The translations under genes and the position numbers were made by a program. DNA of 64,000 nucleotides from Andrena cerasifolii (Eukaryota > Arthropoda > Insecta > Hymenoptera > Andrenidae): contig NC_135122.1 of NCBI RefSeq assembly GCF_050908995.1, forward strand, positions 11,510,501 to 11,574,500, given 5' to 3'. The notes beneath the pieces are model-generated. The model searched no databases, was not told the origin of the DNA, and saw nothing but the letters and a program-made list of their open reading frames with translations. Of this stretch, positions 1 through 11,016 are shown one piece after another (position 1 is the stretch's first letter; each line of letters starts with the position of its first letter).

Positions 1-35
1 TGATGATTCAGGGTGCCCGGAACAATGCCGCGGCT

Positions 36-36
<1 letters not shown>

Positions 37-88
<52 letters not shown>
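37..88. repeat. (GA)n microsatellite
   Basis: An uninterrupted run of 26 GA dinucleotides, seen directly. It is a simple-sequence repeat with no coding role visible and probably varies in length between individuals. Confidence 0.97.
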
Positions 89-91
<3 letters not shown>

Positions 92-1484
92 ACGCGGTTA
101 AATAGAGGGAGGAGGACGGCAACGGGGCCTGACCTACGCGCAGACAGCGAGGCATGGTCGACGTGGCGGTGAAACGCGTTGTGGTCACAGAAAAGAAAAG
201 CGGTGACAATACGCTTTTCCGCGGGATCTTTCCGCAGCCGGGATCCTGAATGCGTGGCTCGCGAATTCAGCTTCGGTCGTGGGTAAGACGAAAGGGTGGC
301 GGAAGCATCGACTTGCTCGTGAATTGAAGGTTGCAAGGGAGTAACTTCTCGCTGAAACCGAGAGGCAACGACTGTCCGCGGGAACCGCCTTGTTTTGCCA
401 CGCGAAAGGGGCTGTAACGTTTGCGTCCATTCAGGGTAGCAGTGTTTCTGATCGGTCTCTACGATTCGCACTGGTATCGATGATTTTATTCTAACGGTTG
501 GTGGTGGAAGAGAACTGAAGAGTTCTTGTAGAAAACACTGCCAAAATTAAGAAAATGAATTTTTTAACGGAAAATTTTCTACACGCCAATGGTAATGCTA
601 TATGGTAATACTTCTGACACCTTCATCATTTACCATTCCGACTTTCAACTCGTCAATTCTACGGAATGAGAATGAAGAGATAAAGCGAAGTTTGAAAGCG
701 GTATAATACGTTTCTGTGAGTGACGGCGAAGTGGAACTGAATTTAACGAGTAGCTTCTGGTGAATTCTTAAAAATGTCGGATTTGCTGGGGCGTGCGTAA
801 AACAATGTCAGATGTGGAATACCATATACACTAATTAACAGAGAGGAACGTATAAGCTTGGAAACTGAAACGAAACGAACGTTTCTCTCAAACATTCCCC
901 CCAATTCCAAAAATGATGGGAATGTTCGGAAGCATTATAGCGAACGTTGCACCCAGTGTAACAGAGCGTATTTCCAGAAATAAAGGGAACTAAATTAAAA
1001 CCAAACTTCAGAATTCCATGTAGAATTACTACGCGGCAGCGCTCTGGATCCTGCCGCGAGAGAGAATCCCGTTTCTTTTTTTCAAAGCTGGACGAGCTTT
1101 CGTTCCATTTCCCAGATCCCATTGCGCTCGCGTCATTTCTGCCCGCGCGAATCGGAAACAGTTTACGTAAGCGGTCAGTTATGCAATTCATACTTTATGT
1201 ACTCAGTGGATGTAGTTTAGATCCTTAAGAGGCGACTCTCCGCAAAGCTATCCAGGGCGGTCCAGTGGAACGTGCTTAAACCTAAGCAAACTTTGATCCT
1301 TGATTAAATTTGTACGTTTTCCTCGGCTCCCGAGGCTTAACCAAACGTTTGCCGGGATGTGTAATTATATTTGCCACTGTGAGGGGCCGTGATTAACATT
1401 CCAGTGGTGGAAAAGTTCTACGTATGTACCTTTCCAGTGGATTAGAAATGATAATCACTTTTCGCAACCAAGTCGTTATTAGCA
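89..1484. other. non-coding stretch left of the NHA exon
   Basis: No exon with splice borders and protein similarity was recognised on either strand. The open frames here are short, low-complexity and without family resemblance. The stretch from about 517 to 625 resembles part of the repeat family seen intact at 31618-31772, sharing the TTGTAGAAAACAC end and the CCAATGGTAAT core. Whether the stretch is intron or intergenic DNA depends on where the upstream NHA exons lie, outside the window. Confidence 0.5.
517..625. repeat. partial copy of the TTGTAGAAAACAC element family
   Basis: The stretch begins GAAGAGTTCTTGTAGAAAAC, almost the same as the left end of the element at 31618-31772. It also carries the shared internal motif CCAATGGTAAT after GAAAATTTTCTAC. 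No matching right terminal repeat is visible, so this looks like a decayed or truncated copy. Confidence 0.6.
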
Positions 1485-1821
1485 GTTACACAACAATTAC
1501 ATATCACGCACGATTAATGGGCGATAAGAGGGCCGATTTGAATAAAATTTTGCACGAACATTCTTAAGACTATAATCTAGTACTTGCCCAGACGATTTTT
1601 CGATTAGTGTCGTGGTTTGTTTTTTATTAATAAAAGAAAATGAAAACTGAGGTCGAAAATCATATGCTTGAATTTCAGTAGCTGCCATTTTTCAAATGAT
1701 AATTTTTTTAGAATTGACGCCAACAAGTACTAGATTATAGTCTTAAGGATATTCATGCAAAATTTTATTCAAATCGGTCCAATAATCCCTGAGATATGTT
1801 TGTTACCGCAAGTGCTGTAAC
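1485..1821. mobile_element. foldback MITE-like element
   Basis: The sequence is a long imperfect palindrome. The left arm (about 1499-1586) and right arm (about 1723-1801) share, in inverse orientation, the blocks CCGATTTGAATAAAATTTTG and GACTATAATCTAGTACTTG. The outermost ends GTTACA (1485-1490) and TGTAAC (1816-1821) may mark the termini. There is no transposase frame, so a non-autonomous inverted-repeat element is inferred. The superfamily is not assigned, because a target duplication is not obvious. Confidence 0.75.
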
Positions 1822-4800
1822 CATGAAGAGGCCTTGGGAGAAGGGGCTGCTATGGCATCATTTCTTAAGCTATCAACTTTCTTTTTGTAGAAAATACAGC
1901 TTAATTTATACATAATAAGGTGTATATCTTAATTTTTAAAAATGACGTTTCTTTGTATGAAAAAAAAATCATCAAAATGATCCTATTTTCCGACAGGTCA
2001 AGGGTATGTAACCCCTTAACCAATTAATCGACTGGTTTATGGTAGAAGGTGTTCTCACAGAACAGGTGTGTCTTTTCTCACACTTCATATGCGTTGGGAT
2101 TTATGTGCCCACTACTAAATGTAATTAGAGGACCATATATGACGATAGAATTTAAAATTCTTTGCAGGGCTAGCGAACAAAATATTCACTGTTAAATATC
2201 TCCCAAACTCTTCAGTACCTACAAATCAACCACACATAGGTCACGTATCTTTCCACCCACCATCCACCTACAAAGTTTCGTGAAAATCGACGCGTAATTG
2301 TTCGCGTGATCTTCTTACGACGTTCCCCAGGCAGCAAGCATGTGACTCGAGGAGAACTGCGCGAAAAGGGTTGCCGGGGGGTGAGCTGAGGGGTCGGGGG
2401 GCAGAGCACGAGAGGCAATGCAGGTGCCGATGCGGCAACCAAGTCCTGGCCGGCTTTCCGACCGAATCCGTACACAAACATTTAATTCCCGAAAATCAAT
2501 AAACGCCGCTAGTAGCTCGTAGCCTGGCCCCTTCGAAACTCACTTCCATTGAATTTCAAATCTTTCGCAATCGATATCTCGCGGACAGCCGCGCCGTACG
2601 CATCACGCTTGATAAATTGAATATTGTTCCATGGCCGAGGGTATCTTGCAACCGTCCAACCCTCCTCTCCAACTTCGCGGTGGAAAATTGGTTTGAAACT
2701 GCGTCGATACTTATTTATCTCTCTCGAATGACTATCCACGTTGCTCTGCCGAGTTTCGAAGGTGTTTGTTGGTGGATCCTTTAATTTAAGAATTATTGGG
2801 AAAATTTGAATGAGAAGTCTCACTTTGTAAAGTGATGGTGGGGCTTGTCGTCCTATTAACGTGGAAGAATAATTAGATAATTAACAAAGTATGTATTTGA
2901 AAATCCCTTCCCTTTGGGTGAAATGAATGAACACATATTTTCATAAGGAAACAAAAGTGAATCTTCCCTTATCGAATTATAAGAAGCGTAATCAATTTAT
3001 TCAAATTATTCCAAACAGTTGCTTTAAGGTTCGTGAAAACGAGAGAGGAGAATCAGTCCCCTTCTTCCTTCGCGAAAGAAATATTTTCACTTCATCGTGA
3101 TGTGCTAATATCTTCGAAATATTTTTCTTTCCTCAACTATATTTCCCTAAGTGAACGCTGCACAGTTTTCGGGACAGTAACGTTCAACGTTCGCAGCAGG
3201 CGATGCAGGAACTGCGCGATATCTCGTTCCTCGGTTCTGTTCCCGCGTTTCGCACCGGCACGCCAATTTAGACCACGTTTGCGGAGCTTTTCAAATTGGA
3301 ACGAATTCCTACTTTGCAGTTCTCGGCCAAGGTACGCCGCGCCACTCGTCAGAAACGTATTTCGAAAATGTACACGGGGAAACGTCGGATCGGCGAGCTG
3401 AAGTCAAATATAAAATACCCGCCCTCCCACGCGATGAATATGCAAATTTTTCGAAACAAATTCCTCCGATCCGCGCCCGGGAATTTCCCGTTGCATATCC
3501 TCGCTTGAGGCTTGCGATTAAATAACAGTTGGGAACCTCTCGGTCGAAGATAATTAAAAATAAAAACTGCAGAATATTAGTGGATAGAAAGGTGCGAAAA
3601 TTATTTAATTCTGTGAAGAGAGATTTGGAAAATTGGGGATGCTGTGATTATTAAAACGAGGAAGAAGCATGAAAAATATTTAATGAAGATTTGTAATGAG
3701 TGTCAAGATAGACTCAAACCATCGTTTATTTTTAAGAAAGTGGTTCATATAGAAAGAGGAGCGTTACAAAATGTTTGCCATGGTATGGGAAATGCAGTCG
3801 TTGTCGAGTGACGGAGCACACTGGCTCCTTTCAATAGAAGCGCGTCCCTCAAACGCGGCATCGGCAAGAAAATTCGATTTCACCCTTCCGAACAATTGCA
3901 AACGAAATTTAACCGTATTTTCGAAGACGTTTATTGTATTTGTTCGAGATACTCGTCTTGCAAACGATTTCTCTTCCGTGTTCTTGCCTGGGTGTCTTGG
4001 GCTCCGCGTCTGCCGGATATCGAAAGCTCTTCGATAGATTTGGTCGGGGGAGAAAGAAAACGTCGAGCTCGAAACGGCTCGCTTTCTGTCTTTCCCCGCG
4101 GATCTCGTACGGCGAAAGTACGAGCGGGAAACGAAATATCGTTTCGTGAGCGATTGCAATGCGTTTTTGCATCGCCCATAGGAACGTCTCTTTCCTCGTC
4201 TCTCTCGAACCTGCAGGGAAGTTGAGACGAAAAACGTTAGATACCTTCCCTCTGACAGGAAATAATTAATTCCCCCGTACAAGGGAAGTATACTATTTCT
4301 ATTTCGTGCTGTCTAGTTTCCTGTCTTAAAAGACTTTTCCATTTGTCTCGTACTTACTCGTACGCCTTTAATTTAGTCGGATGTTATTTGAAACACTCGT
4401 GTGTCTGTTGATCAACAAATAAACGTAGTATGTTAGCAGTGACTCCCTATAGAAACTCGTTTGTTTGAACACAGAGGAAGAACAGAAGGATGATGATAAA
4501 TCAAGGCAACGCGATGACACGCTATACGCAGACCATACATAAGTACTACTTTTCAAGCATTCAACTAAATAGATCTCGATACTTCCTCCCCACGTGGATC
4601 ACTAGATTTGGTGAATTTTAAGAATCACTCTTCTACCACAATATTGTCGTTCACACAGGACTCAAAACAGATTTACTCACCTTCGGAACCAGTGGAGGAC
4701 TGGCTCTCAAAATATTGGTTAACAGGAGGCAAAGGGAGCCCACTCACAACTATAAGGCTATCATTTAATTTTCATAAGAAATAAATAAGATTTTCAGAAA

Positions 4801-6712
4801 ATACATAAATGACAACAAAAGTTCAATTACAATTTTTTAACTTAAGGGGGCACACAGGGTCCACTACATATGCGTAAGATTCTCTCACTCCTAGAATGAT
4901 TGGTAAAAGAATAATGGCTCTACCTGCAGGAATAAGCAAGAAGTAAATCAATTTTTTTTTCAAATCTCCTTATTCTATATTTTGGACCCGAAGATTTTCG
5001 GTGAAAATTGACTTCGTGCGCACCGCTGGCTACCAAACTGCCCAACGCGCAAGGGTTAATCGCGTCTGGCTGAAGGGAAGGACCTACGTCGTCGCGAGGA
5101 GAACTCGCGCCAGCCTCGAAGTCGCTCTGAATTTATTCCCGACTGAACAGACATTCCCGGCCGGGTGTATCGATTCCAGGCACGCGTGTCCTCTTCCGTC
5201 TACGTGCATCTTCCTTTCGAGGAGTCGAAGGCGTGCCACCGAGTTTCCGCGACGACAATAAGGGGAAAAAGGAGTATCTCTACACACATGGAGAAACGTT
5301 GAGGCGAGGTAGCGTTCCTTCGCAACGTAGCAGCAGCAAGTTTCCACGTCGTTCCTGCCATCTGGAACTCGCCGGGAACGGCGAAGGATTAACGAGGAAC
5401 GGATATCCGGCCGGCATAAGGAACTGCATACCCACGTGGTAGTTCCCCTCTCGTTCCTGGCCCTCGACAGTCTCGAGTCGACCGAGACGCTCTGTGATCC
5501 TCAGATCGATCGAGCTTCGCTTGAAGCGAGTCCTTGATGGCACGACTGCTGATGGACATCGTGGGAACGGAGGAAAGTACTTGTTGAGTTTCACTGACTG
5601 ATTTAGAGTGAAATTGGAGTCTTAAGGATGCGGTGTTGCGCAGGTGTGATTTAATCTGTGCTCGGGTAATGGCACTTGTGACTTGCAGCTGCTTTTAGTA
5701 TAGATGACATCAGTTACCTCTTTGTGGAGACTTAATAATCACACTTCTGCAGATGGGGGAATTATTTGTTGCATCACTCTGAAATCTAAGTAGTAGGCAG
5801 AATTTTCTTAGCAATGTGATTGATAAAATGATTCGTATGCAACTTGTTTTGGCCAAGATAGTGAGCTACACCTTCTTGCAATAATATTTCTGATTGTTGC
5901 GTTACTACAGTTGCATATGGAACTTTTATGAATCAGCTTCAAAGTCACGCCAAAGCTACAGAGGGTTAAATCATTTTAACTTTGGAGTAGGTATCTAGAT
6001 CTGCAGAGGTAATACTCAGCTATTAACTTCTCCTTACCGAGGCCGCTTCTAGATTTCAATAGAATCTTTTTAGCCGCCCCATTAATTGCGAAGCTACGCC
6101 CGAAACTTGCTGCCGCGCGTCCAAATGCATGTTGGGAAACGAAACGGAATACATTTCCCCGAGCTGGATGTGCCAATAAATCCTCCCCGCTCGTGGACCG
6201 ACAACGATGGCGCAAAAACAGTGCAGAATCGTATGCATAGAGGAGACGCGCGGGATAAAAACCGAGGCGATAGTTCGTTGATATTGGAATCGAATCCTTC
6301 CGACTGCGTTTCTTCCCGGGGATCGATTACGAATAGGAAAAACGGGAAGGAGAAAAAAACGAAGACGACCTCGGCGCCGTAAAACTCATCCACGCGGTAG
6401 CGATGGGGATAAAAGAACTGGAATTCTACGGAGCCCCGAGATACCGACCTACGAGATAGAGGTTTTCCATGGAAGTTCGAAACTTCTGAAAATTTTTGAT
6501 AGCCTTCGAATCGTGGGAGCTTCCAAAGGCCCCTGCGTATTAGCAGAGATTGAAATCCTTTCGTCATAGTTCGAATGTCGCCCGCTTATTGAGGACTCCA
6601 TGAATACTGTATGGTTAATTACGTGGCTTGAGGTTCCGAAGGTTTCCGATTCTTGGAATCTCTTGGACGTTGGCTGAGGAGGGAGCACTCTAGCTTAAAA
6701 CTCTGGGTACAC
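1822..6712. other. non-coding stretch, no gene recognised
   Basis: Mixed AT-rich and GC-rich DNA. The longest open frames (for example 3764-4282 on the - strand) overlap others in several frames, lack splice context and show no recognisable domain. No repeat with clear termini was found. Confidence 0.45.
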
Positions 6713-7027
6713 TAAAGTGGAAAAGGTATTTCTTCACCAAAGTGGAAAAGGTATTTCTTCACCAAAGTGGAAAAGGTATTTCTTCGCCAAAGTGGAAAAG
6801 GTATTTCTTCACCAAAGTGGAAAAGGTATTTCTTCACGAAAGTGGAAAAGGCATTTCTTCACCAAAGTGGAAAAGGTATTTCTTCACCAAAGTGGAAAAG
6901 GTATTTCTTCCCCAAAATGGAAAAGGTATTTCTTCACCAAAGTGGAAAAGGTATTTCTTCCCCAAAGTGGAAAAGGTATTTCTTCACGAAAGTGGAAAAG
7001 GTATTTCTTCACCAAAATGGAAAATAT
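6713..7027. repeat. 25-bp minisatellite, about 12.5 copies
   Basis: A tandem array of the unit AAAGTGGAAAAGGTATTTCT plus TCACC (25 bp), with only a few substitutions per copy (TCGCC, TCACG, TCCCC, AAAATGG variants). Because 25 is not a multiple of 3, each frame repeats every 75 bp. None of the three + frames contains a stop, giving overlapping frames of 88-133 codons. These frames lack an ATG at their left end and stop soon after the array, so they are a by-product of the repeat rather than genes. The left boundary is at CACTAAAGTGG and the right at AAAATGGAAAATATA. Confidence 0.95.
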
Positions 7028-9361
7028 ATCTGACAGAGTTTTACCCTCAACCGTGTGCTTTACAAACAACTTGAGTGGACTTCAACCTCAACCCTTGCAC
7101 GGCGGATACCGGGTCTAGTTTGACCCACCCTATGCTTATATCACTTACTTCACTTCACGTATCATTAAAAAAAATGCGTCTTGATATGTATTAATTTCAA
7201 TTATAATAACATCAGAAACTAATGTAGGATTTCACTTTGAGAAACGTGAAGGATATTGTGACGTGGATCAAAATGGCCCCGGGGCAAACTATCCGCCCTC
7301 CAATAATTAAAGCTCTGGGACGTGTAGAAATGACTACTTAGATAAATGGAGCTATAATCCACGAAGAACACATTTAAAAGCTTGCACCCCCTCAAGCTTT
7401 CAAGTTCAGAATTATACTTCTACAAGGCAGTATATTCGTGCTCGTTTCCTGAGCCACCCCTCTATCCAAGGGGGTGCGTGCTTCAGATGGCACGCAGCCT
7501 TCTCTGGAAAGTCTCTGCCAGGGCGTTTACTTATTCACACGCGACACTCACGTATATACGGTCGCCACGGGAACGCAATATTCAGCGACTTATGGCAATA
7601 TCGCGACGCATTTAGGAGAGGCCGCAGGATCACGTGTAACCGCACCGCGACTGATCGCCGTGAAACACGTGCAGGTTATATGCACACGTCCACGCGTGAT
7701 TTGTGTGTGCACGAAAATTTCATAACAGCGTCCAGCAGGACGGGGGATGAAACCTAGGGGGAACCGCAGAGAGGGTAGATTTCCATCCCCTTGCAGTGGT
7801 AGAATTTCACGCGTTTCCTTTCTTCTTAACGTCCACTTCTTTGTTTTATGAAATATCTTGCGCTATTGCGATAGTGGTGCTTCTAATGGCAGTGGTACTG
7901 GAAGAAGATAATTTATTATCTGCGGGAAGTAGCGCGAGGATGTCGAGATCGATTGCAACGCGTCGGATATGGATCGGTTTATTTCTTCTTTCCTTGATAC
8001 CGCGAGCTTCTTGCAGGCATTTCTTGTTACTCTGTTTAGAGAGGAAATGTTGGTAAATGGGAAGCTTCTTTGCTTAAGGTACTTGTAAACAGGAAATTAG
8101 GAAGTGGAGTATTGATGCTTCGTAGAAAATTGAATGTTCCTTAGTTTCTTTCATCTTTTATCCTTTTCTACTCTCGCAGGAATCTCTTAATTTCTAATGA
8201 GAATAGTAGCACAAAATGCAATCTTCTCGATCAAGGAGCCCCTGACAGAGGACTATCGGAGTAACGTCTAATACATTTCCCCTTTCCCCAACATTGAATT
8301 CTTCGAACAATTCACATCGAATGTCTTCTCTAATAAAACACGGAAACACACCAAATAATCCTTACCTACGATATTCCAAATCAAACACAAGCGTCAAACA
8401 GTTACGATTCAATAACAAATGAACTGATTAAAACCCAGCACAGTGTTCCTCAAACAACCCCCACGACCCCACCCCTGGATAAAATTTTTACCGCGCAGGG
8501 GTAGTACACCTTAAGAAAACTTCATTCTCGTCAGGCCAGGGATTACCACCAACCCCCTTTAAGCTCCTGGAGAATCAACAAGCCCGCGGTTCACAACGAT
8601 CGGAATGGGAAATGGAGCAGGCCAGGCTACCCCCGAAACGTTATTGAATTAAACGTCGAACGGAAGTGGAAGCTCGCGAGGATCCTCGGCCCCTTTGTAA
8701 CAGCGAAAAATGGTGGCGTGGGTGGGCGGGGGTGGCGTCTTATTCCGTGCAGTTTCACAAAGTGTGGCTTACCCCTAACGACTTGCTCGTTAAAAGCGAG
8801 CGGATTTACCGTGGTCGCCGACGAAATTACCCGGAGATGGGGCGGGGAACAAGGCTGGGGACGAAAAGAATTCAAAAGGGAGAAGAAAGGTGGGCGGTTG
8901 CAAGGAAGGGAAGCACTTTGGGGGAGGTCAAGGTGAATAATCTAATTGTCGGTGAGGACGGGACCGCGTCTCCGCGATCTCTTCCAGGCACGATTAATCG
9001 ATCCTCAATTCGACCGCAACTGGTCGGAATCCCTCTCGGGGGGTTGCGAGCGCGATTAAGTAAACGAGTTCGCCGCTTCTGGCATCCGCAATGGGGGGAA
9101 TTTGGAGATGCTTGCACCAACGTTGAAACAGTCCAAATGGTTTCGAGGGTGGTATAGAAGGTTTTCAGAAAATGGGAGGTAATACGTTTAAGGAAGGAAT
9201 ATTATAAGGGTTGAGGGTAACGGTGAAATTGGGCGGGGTGTTGTGGAAGAGAAAAGGAGAGGAAAAATTATGCGTAAACGTTGGTCTCCTAATTTTAACT
9301 TTAATTAGTCTTCGAAACGGAAATTTTAAGTTGAATGTAATTTAAACAGGAAAAAAAATAT
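7028..9361. other. non-coding stretch, no gene recognised
   Basis: No exon could be supported. The hydrophobic frame at 7796-8056 was checked as a possible upstream NHA exon but does not resemble that family. The GC-rich segment 8580-9160 is open in several frames on both strands, which reflects base composition. Confidence 0.4.
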
Positions 9362-9574
9362 AACCGACTTAAAAAAAAATACAAATGCACTAAAAGGTAC
9401 AAAATAATTTTTTCCCTTATTTAATCTACGACTCTCATATGTTTTAAGTCGACGCCTCATCATTTGCACTGTGTAAATCTGGCGCCGATTTAAAAAATAT
9501 GAGAGTCGTAGATTAAATAAGGGAAAAAATTATTTTTTACCTTTTAGTGCATTTGTATTTTTTTGAAGTCGGTT
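9362..9574. mobile_element. foldback MITE beginning AACCGACTT
   Basis: A near-perfect palindrome. AACCGACTT at 9362-9370 pairs with AAGTCGGTT at 9566-9574, and the arms continue inward through the ACAAATGCACTAAAAGGTA and CTACGACTCTCATAT blocks. The loop of roughly 45 bp holds GCGCC and GTCGAC motifs. The arms are about 85 bp. It carries no coding sequence. A non-autonomous inverted-repeat element is inferred; it lies about 300 bp before the NHA exon. Confidence 0.85.
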
Positions 9575-9883
9575 TTAATCTCTTTATAAATTTTTTTATT
9601 TTTAACCTTTTAGTTCTATGTATATTTACACACAATATATATAATTCTATATATATTTGCACGCAATAGTGAACATTATGTTTAATTTGAATTGCGGTGC
9701 TTAAAACACCATCCAAGTCTGACTATCACGCACATTATACATAGTAGTGGCATTACTTGTTCCTATTTCACGGCACTTGGAGGAATTGTTAGTGAATGAA
9801 GGATTCAATGAAGATTAAGCCACGTTGAAGCGATCGTCCCCGAAGAGCGATCTAATCGATCTTTCGGCTCGTTTACGTTTCAG

Positions 9884-10048
9884 CCGTTCATGGTGCCCCT
9901 GAGAGTGCTGATGTTATTAGGAGGAGGATTGCTAGCAGTGTTTGGAAGCGAGGCGATCGAGCTAGGCGGCGCTGGACCCTTGGCAGTGGTTGCGGCCGCC
10001 TTCGTCAGCTGCTACTTCTGGCAGAAGCAGGGCTGGGAAGTCGACGAC
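9884..10048 (+). CDS. NHA/SLC9B-type Na+/H+ exchanger, penultimate coding exon
   Basis: Seen: the acceptor ends TTACGTTTCAG at 9883, followed by 165 bp (55 codons, phase 0) and the donor GTGAGT at 10049. The peptide starts PFMVPLRVLML and has two hydrophobic stretches, about residues 4-25 and 29-48, before WQKQGWEVDD. It joins in frame with the exon at 23823 to read VDD|NPVATAFEI. In NHA (CPA2) antiporters this is the middle-to-late membrane part, just before the last helices. These proteins exchange Na+ or Li+ for H+ across plasma or organelle membranes. The ATG at 9890 is internal, not a start. Earlier exons, including the paired acidic ion-binding residues, are not in the window, so activity cannot be judged. 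The family call is based on resemblance to insect Nha proteins recalled without a search. Confidence 0.85.
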
Positions 10049-10607
10049 GTGAGTACACTTGCGGATTCGCAACGCTAAGTTTAATAAAACCCTCTAATCC
10101 CCGGATGCTGCGCCCTGCTCCAGTGCACAGACCGTACTGCAAAATTATTTCAATTTCGTTAACAGATGTTTCCATTTGTAAGCGCGAGGGTAGTATAGAA
10201 GACTACCAAGTGGTGGGATTTATTCAATGATACTGAAAGTTACGAAAATATTTATTATACGGAGTATTAAGGGGTACTTAAGTTTAATTAGGGTCAGTGA
10301 ATAGTGATTCCATCTTGGATCGATCTTTTCGCGGATAGCTTGCTGACTTGCAGCTTATTGAAGAGGATTATAGAATTAAGCAGGGGGCGTTCTTCGTGTA
10401 AAAGTAAATCGGAAATGTGCAGTAAATGCTCCCCGTTCGAGGCTTCGTTATCGCGAAAGCCCACTTGACTGAGAATTAGCTGACCACAACTGTGGATGAT
10501 CGAAGTGAATCGAAATGAAATAGACTGGGGAATATTGATAAGCTTAGCATTAATCATATCCTCGACTAATAGACTTAAGAATCAGTTTTCTCTTGTATGC
10601 TACCTCA

Positions 10608-11016
10608 CAAGGGAAGATCCCGAACCTAAAAATTCAAAAAAGGCTGGAACTTCGTGAATATATAGGGGATTTCTCCCTGATTACAACGCAAGTTTTGTTT
10701 GCTGCCTAAATTCACTCTAACGGGGTGTAATTAACCCCTAAAAATCCGGTTGTTTTCCGATTTTGTGTTATAACTCATAAACTGTAAAATATTGTTTCTA
10801 CCAAATGATAGATCTAATTAAAAGAAATAATTTCTGTCGTAAAACTCTTTTATAACCCAAAATCGGAAAGTAACCGAATTTTCAGAGGTTAATTTCAGCT
10901 CCTTCGAGTGAATTTGGGCAGCGAACAAAAATTGCGTTGTAATCAGAACGAAATCCCCTACATATTCACAAAGTTTCAATTTTCTTTTTAATTTTCGGCT
11001 TCGGGATCTTCCCTTG
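10608..11016. mobile_element. MITE-like element with CAAGGGAAGATCCC termini
   Basis: It begins CAAGGGAAGATCCCGA and ends TCGGGATCTTCCCTTG, an inverted terminal match. The arms stay related inward: GGGGTGTAATTAACCCC pairs with the later GGTTAATTTCAGCTCC, and CCGATTTTGTGTTATAAC with TTATAACCCAAAATCGG. TATGCT occurs 4 bp before the left end and shortly after the right end, which may be a remnant target duplication. A second full copy lies at 36718-37149 and a fragment at 54573-54640. It has no coding capacity. Confidence 0.88.

Noticed and set aside
3764..4282. 172-codon - strand open frame with several overlapping frames
   Set aside because: Five other frames are open over the same bases, which points to composition rather than coding; no family resemblance.
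6717..7118. 133-codon repetitive protein
   Set aside because: By-product of the 25-bp minisatellite; the left end starts at GTG, and no splice context or similarity is seen.
7796..8056. Hydrophobic 86-codon frame considered as an upstream NHA exon
   Set aside because: The hydrophobic run does not resemble the NHA helix expected before PFMVPL, and no matching donor in phase 0 was found.
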